Shown here piece by piece: positions 1 through 8,165 of a stretch of 64,000 nucleotides of DNA. Position 1 is the stretch's first letter; every line of letters starts with the position of its first letter. The notes beneath the pieces were generated by a model. The model was not told where the DNA came from. It saw only the letters and a program-made list of their open reading frames with translations, and ran no database searches. The stretch covers positions 62,001 through 126,000 of the forward strand of contig JAHFRP010000007.1 of the NCBI GenBank assembly GCA_023266195.1, given 5' to 3'. Origin of the DNA: Sulfuricella sp. GTDB taxonomy: Bacteria; Pseudomonadota; Gammaproteobacteria; Burkholderiales; Sulfuricellaceae. The position numbers were made by a program, and so were the translations under genes.

Positions 1-270
1 GGCGATGCCACGGTGGGCCAGCGGGTGAACATCGGCGCCGGCACCATTACCTGCAATTACGACGGCGCGAACAAGCACCGCACGGTGATCGAGGATGAAG
101 CCTTCATCGGCTCGGATACGCAGCTGGTGGCGCCGGTCACCGTCGGCCGGGGCGCCACCATCGGGGCCGGAGCGACGATCACTCGCGATGCGCCAGCGGA
201 GCAGCTGACGTTGTCGCGGGCCAAACAAGTGTCGATTCCTGGCTGGAAACGACCAACCAAGGGGACATAA
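1..270 (+). CDS. glmU: Bifunctional UDP-GlcNAc pyrophosphorylase/GlcN-1-P acetyltransferase, C-terminal end (partial)
   Basis: This is the 3' end of glmU, open from the window's left edge, with its stop at 268-270. GlmU makes UDP-N-acetylglucosamine in the cytoplasm for peptidoglycan and LPS. The visible 89 residues are the end of the left-handed beta-helix acetyltransferase domain: the hexapeptide-repeat run [13 protein letters not shown], with the conserved acetyl-CoA/GlcN-1-P contact region, then [13 protein letters not shown] and a short basic tail. The nucleotidyltransferase domain lies outside the window. glmS follows after 5 bp, so both halves of hexosamine synthesis are co-transcribed, as in many proteobacteria. 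Confidence 0.96.
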   Translation, partial: GDATVGQRVNIGAGTITCNYDGANKHRTVIEDEAFIGSDTQLVAPVTVGRGATIGAGATITRDAPAEQLTLSRAKQVSIPGWKRPTKGT

Positions 271-275
271 AGCTT

Positions 276-2108
276 ATGTGCGGAATCATCGGAGCGGTGG
301 CGCAGCGCAATGTTGTGCCGATACTGCTGGAAGGCCTGAAGCGGCTGGAATACCGCGGTTACGACTCGGCCGGTCTGGCGATAGTGGCCAACGGTGGGTT
401 GACGCGGGTGCGGAAGCCAGGCCGCGTGGCGGAACTGGAAGCGGAAATCAAAATTCGGCAAACCCATGGCCGCCTCGGCATCGCCCATACCCGGTGGGCC
501 ACACACGGTGCGCCGAACGAGCGTAACGCCCATCCACACGTTAGCGCGAACTCGTTTGCCGTGGTGCACAACGGCATTATCGAAAACCACGAGGATCTGC
601 GTCAGCGCCTGAGCGACATCGGCTATGCTTTCTCTTCCGAAACCGATACGGAAGTGATCGTTCACTTGGTTCATCACTACTACCAGCAGGAAAAAGACCT
701 GTTCGGAGCTACCCGCAAGGCAACCCGCGAGCTCAAGGGCGCCTACGCCATCGGCGTGATCTGCGCCGACGAGCCGCACAAGCTGATCTGTGCACGGGAG
801 GGCAGCCCGCTCCTGATCGGCGTCGGCATCGAGGAGCATTTTATCGCCTCGGACATATCGGCATTGCTGCCGGTCACGCAAAAAATCGTCTATCTGGGGG
901 AGGGCGACGTGGCCGAAATCGGCCTGCTTGATTTCAAGGTATTCGACCGCGACGGCAATCCGGCCCAGCGGCAAGTACAGACCAGCGAGCTCAGCGCCGA
1001 GCGGTCGGAGCTGGGGGGCTACCGGCACTTCATGCAGAAGGAGATTTTTGAACAGCCGCGCGCGCTGGCGGAAACCCTGGAAGTGGCCCTGAGCTGCGAC
1101 AGCCTGGAGCCGAAAATGTTCGGTGACGCCGCGCCGTCCGCCCTTCAAGAGATAGATAGCGTGGCCATCATCGCCTGCGGCACCAGCTTTCACGCTGCGC
1201 AGGTGGCGCGTTACTGGCTCGAAGGGATCGCCGGGATTCCGTGCAGCGCCGAAGTCGCGAGCGAATACCGCTACCGCGACAGCGTGGCCAATCCGCGGAC
1301 GCTGATCGTGACGATCTCCCAGTCGGGCGAGACAGCGGATACCCTGGCGGCGCTCAAGCATGCCAAGGCCATCGGTCACATCCATAGCCTGTCCATTTGC
1401 AACGTGCCGGAAAGCGCCCTGGTGCGCGAATCGAGCCTGCGCTTCCTGACGCGGGCCGGCCCCGAAATCGGCGTGGCTTCGACCAAGGCTTTTACCACAC
1501 AATTGGCAGCGCTGTATTTACTGACGCTGACGCTGGGCAAATTGCGTGGCCGCATCGATGAGCCACGTGAACGTGGCTTTCTCGAAGCGTTGCGCCATTT
1601 GCCGGCAATGGTCAATCAGGTGCTGCTGCTTGAGCCGCAGATCGAATTCTGGGCCGAGCGCATGGCGTTCAAGCAGCATGCTCTGTTCCTCGGCCGCGGC
1701 CTGCATTACCCGATCGCCATGGAAGGCGCGCTGAAGCTGAAGGAGATATCCTATATCCATGCCGAGGCCTATCCCGCCGGCGAGCTGAAGCATGGCCCGC
1801 TGGCGCTGGTTGACAGCGACATGCCGGTGGTGGCGATCGCTCCCAACGATGCCTTGTTGGAAAAGTTGAAATCGAATTTGCAGGAAGTCCGTGCGCGCGG
1901 CGGCGAACTTTATGTCCTGGCGGACCAGGATAGCCAGATACAGGCCCAGGAGGGGGTGCACCTGATCAAGCTGCCGGAGCATGCCGGCTTGCTGAGTCCG
2001 ATTCTGCATACCGTGCCGTTGCAGATGCTGGCCTATCATGCAGCCTTGCAAAAAGGGACCGACGTGGACAAGCCGAGGAACCTGGCAAAATCCGTGACCG
2101 TGGAGTAA
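276..2108 (+). CDS. glmS: Glutamine--fructose-6-phosphate aminotransferase (isomerizing)
   Basis: GlmS converts fructose-6-phosphate and glutamine to glucosamine-6-phosphate, the first committed step of UDP-GlcNAc synthesis. The protein is 610 aa, the usual length. It starts MCGIIGAV, so Cys2 is the N-terminal nucleophile of the glutaminase domain (about residues 2-220), and HTRWATHG is the glutamine-site motif. Two SIS domains follow (about 285-425 and 460-600); CGTSFHAA and SQSGETADT are the sugar-phosphate loops, and the protein ends in the conserved AKSVTVE. The ATG lies 5 bp after glmU and the stop 3 bp before the ParA-like gene. I see no glmS-ribozyme-like leader; the 5-bp spacer rules one out. 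Confidence 0.98.
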   Translation: MCGIIGAVAQRNVVPILLEGLKRLEYRGYDSAGLAIVANGGLTRVRKPGRVAELEAEIKIRQTHGRLGIAHTRWATHGAPNERNAHPHVSANSFAVVHNGIIENHEDLRQRLSDIGYAFSSETDTEVIVHLVHHYYQQEKDLFGATRKATRELKGAYAIGVICADEPHKLICAREGSPLLIGVGIEEHFIASDISALLPVTQKIVYLGEGDVAEIGLLDFKVFDRDGNPAQRQVQTSELSAERSELGGYRHFMQKEIFEQPRALAETLEVALSCDSLEPKMFGDAAPSALQEIDSVAIIACGTSFHAAQVARYWLEGIAGIPCSAEVASEYRYRDSVANPRTLIVTISQSGETADTLAALKHAKAIGHIHSLSICNVPESALVRESSLRFLTRAGPEIGVASTKAFTTQLAALYLLTLTLGKLRGRIDEPRERGFLEALRHLPAMVNQVLLLEPQIEFWAERMAFKQHALFLGRGLHYPIAMEGALKLKEISYIHAEAYPAGELKHGPLALVDSDMPVVAIAPNDALLEKLKSNLQEVRARGGELYVLADQDSQIQAQEGVHLIKLPEHAGLLSPILHTVPLQMLAYHAALQKGTDVDKPRNLAKSVTVE

Positions 2109-2111
2109 GCG

Positions 2112-2876
2112 ATGGCGGTAATCGCGATATTCAACCAGAAGGGCGGCGTCGGCAAGACCACGACCAGCCTTAATCTGGCGGCCGCCCTGGCCAGCCTGGA
2201 ACGGCGACCTTTGGCGATCGATCTGGACCCCCAGGCGCACTTGACGCTTTCCCTCGGTGTCAAGGCGGAAAAAGGCAGCGAAACCGTCGCGGCATTCTAT
2301 CGCGGCGAACAGCCGCTCTCCGGTTTGGTGCGCGAGCTTCCGGACGGGGTGCGGCTGATTCCTGGGCACATGGAACTGTCGAAAATCGATGCGCTGTACG
2401 GCAAAAGCACCAGCATCGCGTCCCGCCTGCGCGAGGGGCTGCACGAGAGCCTGGCATGGGAGGACAACCCGATTCTGATCGATTGCTGCCCGATGTTGGG
2501 CGTGCTGTCGCTCAACGCGATTTTCGCCGCCGACCGGGTATTGATACCGGTTTCCGCCGACTATCTTTCGATGCAGGGCGTGGAACGGCTGGATGGCGCG
2601 TTGACCGTGCTGGAAAAGGCGCTGAAACGGCCCATCGAGCGCCGGGTCGTGGTGACCCGGTTCGATTCGCGCCGAAAGTTTTCCCACCATGTCTATGGGC
2701 AGCTGAAAGAGCGTTATGGCGCGGCGCTGTGCGCCACCCGCATCACCGAAAATGTCAGCCTGGCGGAAAGCCCCTCCCATGGCAAAAATGTGTTCGAGTT
2801 TGCGCCCCACAGTCAAGGCGCAAAAGACTATTTCGCGCTAACCGCGGAATTGCTGGAAAAAGGATTTATCCAGTAG
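2112..2876 (+). CDS. ParA/Soj-family ATPase
   Basis: A 254-aa deviant-Walker ATPase. The P-loop KGGVGKTTT sits at residues 10-18, with the signature lysine of the ParA/MinD superfamily; the switch region has DLDPQAH and a later DCCPMLG. Such ATPases position DNA or protein cargo on the nucleoid. No ParB or other cargo gene is adjacent, so this is an orphan rather than the chromosomal parA of a parAB pair. It follows glmS by 3 bp and is probably co-transcribed with it. It converges with the response-regulator gene, leaving only 14 bp between them. The family call is secure; the cargo is unknown. Confidence 0.88.
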   Translation: MAVIAIFNQKGGVGKTTTSLNLAAALASLERRPLAIDLDPQAHLTLSLGVKAEKGSETVAAFYRGEQPLSGLVRELPDGVRLIPGHMELSKIDALYGKSTSIASRLREGLHESLAWEDNPILIDCCPMLGVLSLNAIFAADRVLIPVSADYLSMQGVERLDGALTVLEKALKRPIERRVVVTRFDSRRKFSHHVYGQLKERYGAALCATRITENVSLAESPSHGKNVFEFAPHSQGAKDYFALTAELLEKGFIQ

Positions 2877-2890
2877 GTGTGTTTTTCGCG

Positions 2891-3535
2891 TCAACTGGCC
2901 CCGGGCCTTGGGGCCCCAATCCCATGCTTCAGGGCGAAGGTGGCGACTTGCACCCGGTTGTCGAGAGCCAGTTTTTCTAGGATGCTGCGCAAATGATTGC
3001 GCACGGTGTTGTCGGACAGCCCCAGCGCGTCGCCGATGGCCTTGTTGCTCATGCCGCGGGCCACCAGGCCGACGATTTCCAGTTCGCGCGAGGATAGCCT
3101 GTTGCCGGGGTCCGGCGCCAGCTTGCTGCGCATGCTTTCGTCCATCACCGGGGTCCGGTGCAAACCCGATTCCATGGAAACAGACGAGATTGCCTGAAGA
3201 ATCTGCTCCGGCTCGCTGGTCTTCAACACGTAACCATCCACTCCGGCCTCGACCGCTTGACGGATTTCATGCGCTTCCTCCGCCACGGTCAGCATGATCA
3301 CCTTGATTCCGCGGCGCTTTAACTCCGGCACCAGGGCCAGGCCGTCCTCGTCGCGCAAATTCCGGTCGAGCAGGGCGACGGAGCAGTCGCCGCCGCCATG
3401 TAACCAGTCGAGCGCGTCCTTGATCCCGGAAAATTGTGCTGCCACCTTGATGTCCTCGCCGTGCGTTTCCAACAGGTGCGACAACCCCTTGCGAAACAGC
3501 GGATGATCGTCGATCAGGATGAGAGCGGTGGCCAT
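2891..3535 (-). CDS. LuxR/NarL-type two-component response regulator
   Basis: A 214-aa regulator with an N-terminal receiver domain (acidic pocket D9-D10, predicted phospho-acceptor D57 in LLDRNL) and a C-terminal LuxR-type HTH (about 145-205; SSRELEIVGLVARGMSNKAI and NTVRNHL). It should activate or repress promoters when phosphorylated by a sensor kinase. No kinase gene lies nearby, so the partner is unknown. It is the last gene of the leftward run argS-SPOR-dsbA-regulator, 12 bp after dsbA, and is probably transcribed with them. Its coupling to a disulfide oxidoreductase gene is notable but unexplained. Confidence 0.92.
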   Translation of the reverse strand: MATALILIDDHPLFRKGLSHLLETHGEDIKVAAQFSGIKDALDWLHGGGDCSVALLDRNLRDEDGLALVPELKRRGIKVIMLTVAEEAHEIRQAVEAGVDGYVLKTSEPEQILQAISSVSMESGLHRTPVMDESMRSKLAPDPGNRLSSRELEIVGLVARGMSNKAIGDALGLSDNTVRNHLRSILEKLALDNRVQVATFALKHGIGAPRPGAS

Positions 3536-3547
3536 CGAGCGGCGATC

Positions 3548-4204
3548 CTACTTGCGGGCGCGCTCCTGTCGAGCCCGCTTGATCAGCTGGTCGACCACAT
3601 TCAGCATGCCGGCGTGGCCGCCTCCCAAGGAAACGTACGTACGGTACTTGCCATCCACGATAACGGCGGGTACGCCATTGATGCCATAGTCCTTGCTCAG
3701 CTGCTTGGCGCGCATCGCCTTGCTTTGGATGGCGAAGGAATAGTAGGTGTCGGCAAAACTTTTCCGGTTGATGCCCCGTTTTTCGACCCAATCGAACAAG
3801 GTAACCTCATCGTCGACGCGCAGGTGCTGGACATGAATCGCTTTGAAAAATTCGCCGTGGAGCTTATCTGTCATCCCAAGAGCTTCAAAGGTATAAAATG
3901 CCTTGGCGAGCGGCATCCAGGATTCGTGAAAAATTGCCGGCAACCGACGAAACTCCACATCCTTGGGGAGTTGCCCGACCCAATTGTTGAGGTCCGGCTC
4001 CAGGTTGAAGCAATGCGGGCAGGCATAGGAGAAAATTTCCAGAACCTCGATTTTTTTCCCGGTTTCGACGGCTTGGGGCGGGGAAAGCAGTTCGTATTCC
4101 TTGCCCGGTTGAATATCCGCACGGACGGTGAATCCGGCCATCGCCAACATGGCGGCAATGAATATCCGAAACGAAACTGTCGAGGCGTAACTGGTAAAGC
4201 CCAT
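3548..4204 (-). CDS. dsbA: Thiol:disulfide interchange protein DsbA
   Basis: Periplasmic disulfide-bond oxidase, 218 aa. An N-terminal hydrophobic segment ending near VRA (about residue 29) looks like a cleavable signal peptide. The thioredoxin-fold active site is C62-P-H-C65, the CPHC motif typical of strongly oxidising DsbA. The cis-Pro loop is GVPAVIVDGKY near residue 180. Length and motif fit the betaproteobacterial DsbA family. It lies between the SPOR gene (39 bp upstream) and the response regulator (12 bp downstream), all leftward. A DsbB partner is not in the window. Confidence 0.95.
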   Translation of the reverse strand: MGFTSYASTVSFRIFIAAMLAMAGFTVRADIQPGKEYELLSPPQAVETGKKIEVLEIFSYACPHCFNLEPDLNNWVGQLPKDVEFRRLPAIFHESWMPLAKAFYTFEALGMTDKLHGEFFKAIHVQHLRVDDEVTLFDWVEKRGINRKSFADTYYSFAIQSKAMRAKQLSKDYGINGVPAVIVDGKYRTYVSLGGGHAGMLNVVDQLIKRARQERARK

Positions 4205-4243
4205 GGTGTCTGCTCCCTGGAAAATAGGTTTCCGTCGGTGAAT

Positions 4244-4861
4244 TTACGGCGTTGTCGTGTCGCGAACCTTGACCGGGCTGGCGGAAAGATGGTTTTGCGT
4301 CAATAAGTCGCGGGCGCGATTCATATCGTCGATATTGGTAAATGGCCCGATGCGGACCCGGTGCCAAATCCCCTTGTCCGGGATGTCGGCCGTCTGGATC
4401 GAGGCTTCCAGCCCGAGCAGGGCGAGTCGGGCCTTCATGTTGTCGGCCTCGGTCGCGGTCTGGAATGAACCGGCCTGGAGAAAATAAGTCTCCTTGGCGG
4501 CGCCTTCCGGCCTTTTTTCCTGTTTGAGATCGCGTTCCGTGGCGGGCACTTCGCTACCGGGCAAAATCGTGTAGAAATCGAAGCGCGGCTTGCCGGTGGG
4601 CTTCTCGGCCTTGCCTGCCGAGCCACTCGGGTTTTCCGGCGGCAGTGCGGCAGTCTCGCTGCTGGCCGGCGCTTTGCCCGCTTCGGCCGGCGGCTTCGGC
4701 TTGTCGCGGCTGACGAAGGGTTTGGGGCTGAAATTGATGTAAACGGCAACGCCGATGGCTACGGCCAAGCCGACGAACAGGCCGATCAGGACGCCGGTAA
4801 ACAAGGGGCTGCCGCCGTCTTTGGCGGCGCGGCGATCGGATTGCTTGTAATCGCGGCTCAT
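4244..4861 (-). CDS. SPOR-domain membrane protein
   Basis: A 205-aa bitopic inner-membrane protein: a short basic cytoplasmic N-terminus, one transmembrane helix (about residues 19-43), a Pro/Ala/Lys-rich periplasmic linker, and a C-terminal SPOR domain (about 124-200; YFLQAGSFQ through WHRVRIGPF). SPOR domains bind glycan strands stripped of stem peptides and recruit proteins to the septum, so a cell-division role similar to FtsN or DedD is likely. It begins 28 bp after argS; the argS-SPOR order is common in Betaproteobacteria and resembles the ftsN neighbourhood. I would not assign the ftsN symbol without a phylogeny. Confidence 0.88.
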   Translation of the reverse strand: MSRDYKQSDRRAAKDGGSPLFTGVLIGLFVGLAVAIGVAVYINFSPKPFVSRDKPKPPAEAGKAPASSETAALPPENPSGSAGKAEKPTGKPRFDFYTILPGSEVPATERDLKQEKRPEGAAKETYFLQAGSFQTATEADNMKARLALLGLEASIQTADIPDKGIWHRVRIGPFTNIDDMNRARDLLTQNHLSASPVKVRDTTTP

Positions 4862-4889
4862 AATGGTTGTTTGGCGTTCTCCGACAAAA

Positions 4890-6611
4890 CTACATTTTTT
4901 CCGGGCTGCCGACGCCGAGCAGGGCCAGCCCGTTGCGTAGCACCTGGCGGACGGCGGTGATCAGCGCCAGCCGGGCCAGGCGTATGCCCTCGTCCGCGAC
5001 CAGGAACTGCTCTGCATTATAGTAACTGTGAAACTCGCCGGCCAGGTCCTTGAGGTAATAGGCGATCAGGTGGGGGGAAAGCTCCCGCGCCGCGCCTTCC
5101 ACCGTGCCGGGGTAATCGCCCAGCAGGCTCATCAGGGCGAGCTCGTGCTTGCCGTCAAGGGCGCCGGTTTCGGCCTCGGCCAGCTCCGCCGGGTCGCCGC
5201 CCCACTGCGCCAGCACGCTGCAAACGCGGGCGTGGCCGTACTGGATGTAGTACACCGGGTTCTCGTTGCTTTGCGACTTGGCCAGTTCGAGATCGAAGTC
5301 CAGATGCTGGTCGCTCTTGCGCAGCACATAGAAGAACCGTGCAGCGTCGTTACCGACTTCCGCGCGTAATTCGCGCAAGGTGACGAAATTGCCGCTGCGG
5401 GTGGACATCGGCAGTTTTTCCGCGCCGCGCCAAAGCACGGCGAACTGCACCAGGGCGATAACCAGGCGTTCCGCATCGAGGCCCAGCGCGGTCAGCGCGC
5501 CCTTGACGCGGGGAATGTAGCCGTGGTGATCCGCGCCCCAGATGTTGATGACGCGATCGAAGCCGCGCTCGAACTTGTTCAGGTGGTAGGCGATGTCGGA
5601 GGCGAAATAGGTGTAGAGGCCGTTTTCGCGCTGTACCACGCGGTCCTTTTCGTCGCCGAACGCCGTCGAGCGGAACCACTTGGCGCCGTCCTGCGGGTAG
5701 ATATGGCCGTGGGCTTCCAGCGCGGCCACGGCGCGCGTTACCAACCCGGTATCGAACAGCGATTTTTCCGAAAACCAGGAGTCGAAGGTGACGCCAAACT
5801 CGGTCAAGTCGTCGCGGCAATCTTCCAGCTGCTCGGTCAGCGCGAGGTTGTGGATGTAGGCGTAAGCCTCGCCCAGCAGCGTTTTGGCGTTGGCGATGAG
5901 GGCGTCGAGATGGCCCTCCCCGTCGTCTTCGTGAGCCGGCACGCGGTCGAGCACGGCAGCGGGCTGGTGGACGTAGCGGCTGCCGTGAGCCTCCTGAACC
6001 AGCCGCGCCATGTCGCGCACGTAGCTGCCCTGGTAGGCGTTGGCGGGAAAGGCGATCTGCACACCCTCCAGCTCCAGGTAGCGCAGCCAGGTCGAAAGCG
6101 CCAGGATGTCCATCTGCCGGCCGGCATCGTTGACGTAGTATTCGCGGCTAACCTCGTAACCGGCGGCGCTCAGCACGCCGGCGAGGCTCATGCCGAACGC
6201 CGCGCCGCGGCCGTGGCCGACGTGCAACGGCCCGGTGGGGTTGGCGGAAACGAACTCCACCTGGATTTTCTGCCCTTGCCCCAGGGTGCTGCGACCGAAA
6301 TCCGCGCCTTGCGTCAAAACCTGTTTGATCACCTGCTGCTTCGCGCCTGTCGCCAGAAACAGATTGATGAAGCCGGCGCCGGCGATTTCGCTTTTGGTCA
6401 CGTAGGGCGAGGCGGGTAGGGAAGCCAGCAGGCGCGCCGCGATTTCCCGCGGATTGCCGCGCAACGGCCGCGCCAGCTGGAGCGCCAGGTTGCAGGCAAA
6501 ATCGCCGTGCTGCGCCTGTTTCGGCCGGGTGATTTCGAAAGCGATGCCGACATGCTCCGGCGCCACCTGGCTCAGGGCTTGCGAGAAAAGTTCGTAAAGG
6601 TGGTGTTTCAA
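4890..6611 (-). CDS. argS: Arginyl-tRNA synthetase
   Basis: Class I aminoacyl-tRNA synthetase that charges tRNA-Arg; 573 aa. In order: the N-terminal additional domain (about 1-110), the catalytic Rossmann fold with the HIGH-type motif HVGH in NPTGPLHVGHGRG (about 131-143), a KMSKS-like loop MSTRSG (about 400), and the C-terminal DALR anticodon-binding domain ending in the typical ..LLGV region. The start used is a TTG at 6611 (KHHLYELFSQAL); no ATG fits the family's N-terminus, and TTG starts recur in this window. It is the first gene of the leftward run argS-SPOR-dsbA-regulator. Confidence 0.97.
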   Translation of the reverse strand: MKHHLYELFSQALSQVAPEHVGIAFEITRPKQAQHGDFACNLALQLARPLRGNPREIAARLLASLPASPYVTKSEIAGAGFINLFLATGAKQQVIKQVLTQGADFGRSTLGQGQKIQVEFVSANPTGPLHVGHGRGAAFGMSLAGVLSAAGYEVSREYYVNDAGRQMDILALSTWLRYLELEGVQIAFPANAYQGSYVRDMARLVQEAHGSRYVHQPAAVLDRVPAHEDDGEGHLDALIANAKTLLGEAYAYIHNLALTEQLEDCRDDLTEFGVTFDSWFSEKSLFDTGLVTRAVAALEAHGHIYPQDGAKWFRSTAFGDEKDRVVQRENGLYTYFASDIAYHLNKFERGFDRVINIWGADHHGYIPRVKGALTALGLDAERLVIALVQFAVLWRGAEKLPMSTRSGNFVTLRELRAEVGNDAARFFYVLRKSDQHLDFDLELAKSQSNENPVYYIQYGHARVCSVLAQWGGDPAELAEAETGALDGKHELALMSLLGDYPGTVEGAARELSPHLIAYYLKDLAGEFHSYYNAEQFLVADEGIRLARLALITAVRQVLRNGLALLGVGSPEKM

Positions 6612-6740
6612 AGCGGCAACTCGTACTTAAAGGCGCCATTTTAACGGCTAATTGCCTGCGCTGCACGAAAACCCCAGGAGATTGTCCGTTTCGCGGAGAT
6701 TATTCCGCATTGAACCGGCGATCGGAACCCCGGCTTGAGC

Positions 6741-8165
6741 TCAGTGCGCCGGTGCCGCCGCCAGCGCCGGAGCGCTCCAGCCGCCGCCAAGGGCCTTGAA
6801 CAGGTCTACGGCGGCCGACAGGCGGGCCTGGCGGGCACGGATCAGGGTCAGGCTGGCGTCGTTGGCGCTGCGCTGGGCGTCAAGCAGCTCCAGGTAGGGC
6901 GAGTAGCCGGCCTGGTAGCGTGCCTCCGCCAGCGCCAGTACCCTGGCCGCCGCCTTGGCCTGGACATCCACCGCCCGCTCTTTTTCGCCGGCTTGGTGCA
7001 GGCCGGCCAGGGCGTCATCGACTTCCTTGAAGGCTGTCTGCACGGCTTTGCTGTAGCCGGCCAACGCCTGTTTTTGTTGGGCGGTGGCCTGATCCACCCG
7101 CGCCGACTGCCGGCCGGCGTCGAACACCGGCAGTACGAGGCCGAGGCCGCCGGACCACAGGTTCGAGCCAGACCGGAACAGATTGGCCAGCTCGGTGCTT
7201 TCCGCGCCCAGGCTGGCGGTGAGGGAAATGGTCGGGAACAGCGCGGCCTTGGCGACGCCGATCCTGGCGTTCGCCGCCGCCAGCTGGGCTTCGGCCTGAC
7301 GCACGTCGGGACGGGCGTCGAGCAGCGCCGAAGGCAGCCCGGCGGGCGGCGTCGGCGGCATCGGCAAGCGGCTGAAATCGCCCGCCGGCAGCGTCAGGCC
7401 CGGAGTGCCGGTGAGCAGCGCCAGTTGGTGCTGCGCCACGGCCCGCTGCTGCACCAGGTCGGCGATCTGGGCGACGATGGCGGCGCGGGCGCTTTCGGCC
7501 TGACGCACGTCGAGCTCGGAGGCAAGCCCGGCGGCAAAGCGGTGCCGGCTGATGGCCAGCGACTTGTCGCGGGTGATCAGGGTGTCGCGCGACACCGCCA
7601 GCTGGGCATCGAGCGCCCGCAGCGAAAGGTAGCTCTGGGTCAGCAGCCCGACCAGCGTCAATTCCACCGTGTCGCGGCCATAGTGGCTGGCCAGGGCCAG
7701 GTCGCGGGCGGCTTCGGTGCCGCGGCGCAGCTTGCCCCAGAAATCGATTTCGAACGACGTGCCCAGCGTTGCCTTGAAGTCGTTGTGGCGCAGCATGTCG
7801 GCCGGCAGCGCCGGCACGGTATTGGCGCTGGAGCGGGAGCGGGTAGCGTTGCCGGCCAGGTCGATTTCGGGAAACAGCGCCGAGCCGGCTTCGCGCAGAA
7901 AGGCGTCGGCCTCCTCTACCCGGGCCGCGGCCTGCTGTACGTCGGCATTGGCTTGCAGCGCCCGCTCGACCAGGTCGTTGAGAGAGGCGTCGTTGAACAG
8001 TTTCCACCATTCGCGGTTTACCGGTGCGACGACGGCGTCGGCCGCCTCGACGAATTTTTCCGGCAGCGGCGCGGCGGGGCGGACGTAATCGGGGCCGACG
8101 GTGCAGCCGGCCAAGGCCAGTGCGATGGCCAGTGGCGCCAGGCGGAAAATTCGCAGGGGGCTCAT
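6741..8165 (-). CDS. Outer-membrane efflux lipoprotein (OprM/TtgC, NodT family)
   Basis: TolC-like outer-membrane channel of a tripartite RND pump, 474 aa. The signal peptide ends in a lipobox (LALAGC, Cys at about residue 20), followed by the family start TVGPDYVRP. Two OEP repeats of alternating beta-hairpins and long coiled-coil helices follow (about 60-250 and 270-460), with DARPDVRQAEAQL typical of the second. Its ATG overlaps the RND gene's stop by 4 bp (ATGA), so translation is coupled. It is the last gene of the adaptor-pump-channel operon, an order like mexAB-oprM and ttgABC. Confidence 0.93.
   Translation of the reverse strand: MSPLRIFRLAPLAIALALAGCTVGPDYVRPAAPLPEKFVEAADAVVAPVNREWWKLFNDASLNDLVERALQANADVQQAAARVEEADAFLREAGSALFPEIDLAGNATRSRSSANTVPALPADMLRHNDFKATLGTSFEIDFWGKLRRGTEAARDLALASHYGRDTVELTLVGLLTQSYLSLRALDAQLAVSRDTLITRDKSLAISRHRFAAGLASELDVRQAESARAAIVAQIADLVQQRAVAQHQLALLTGTPGLTLPAGDFSRLPMPPTPPAGLPSALLDARPDVRQAEAQLAAANARIGVAKAALFPTISLTASLGAESTELANLFRSGSNLWSGGLGLVLPVFDAGRQSARVDQATAQQKQALAGYSKAVQTAFKEVDDALAGLHQAGEKERAVDVQAKAAARVLALAEARYQAGYSPYLELLDAQRSANDASLTLIRARQARLSAAVDLFKALGGGWSAPALAAAPAH

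Noticed and set aside
57-1502. Long reverse open frame (481 codons) opposite glmU/glmS
   Set aside because: Its residues are rich in Arg/His/Gln with no family pattern, and it lies antisense to the certain glmS gene. High GC keeps antisense frames open here; the same holds for long frames opposite argS, both RND pumps, glgP, ubiB and argH.
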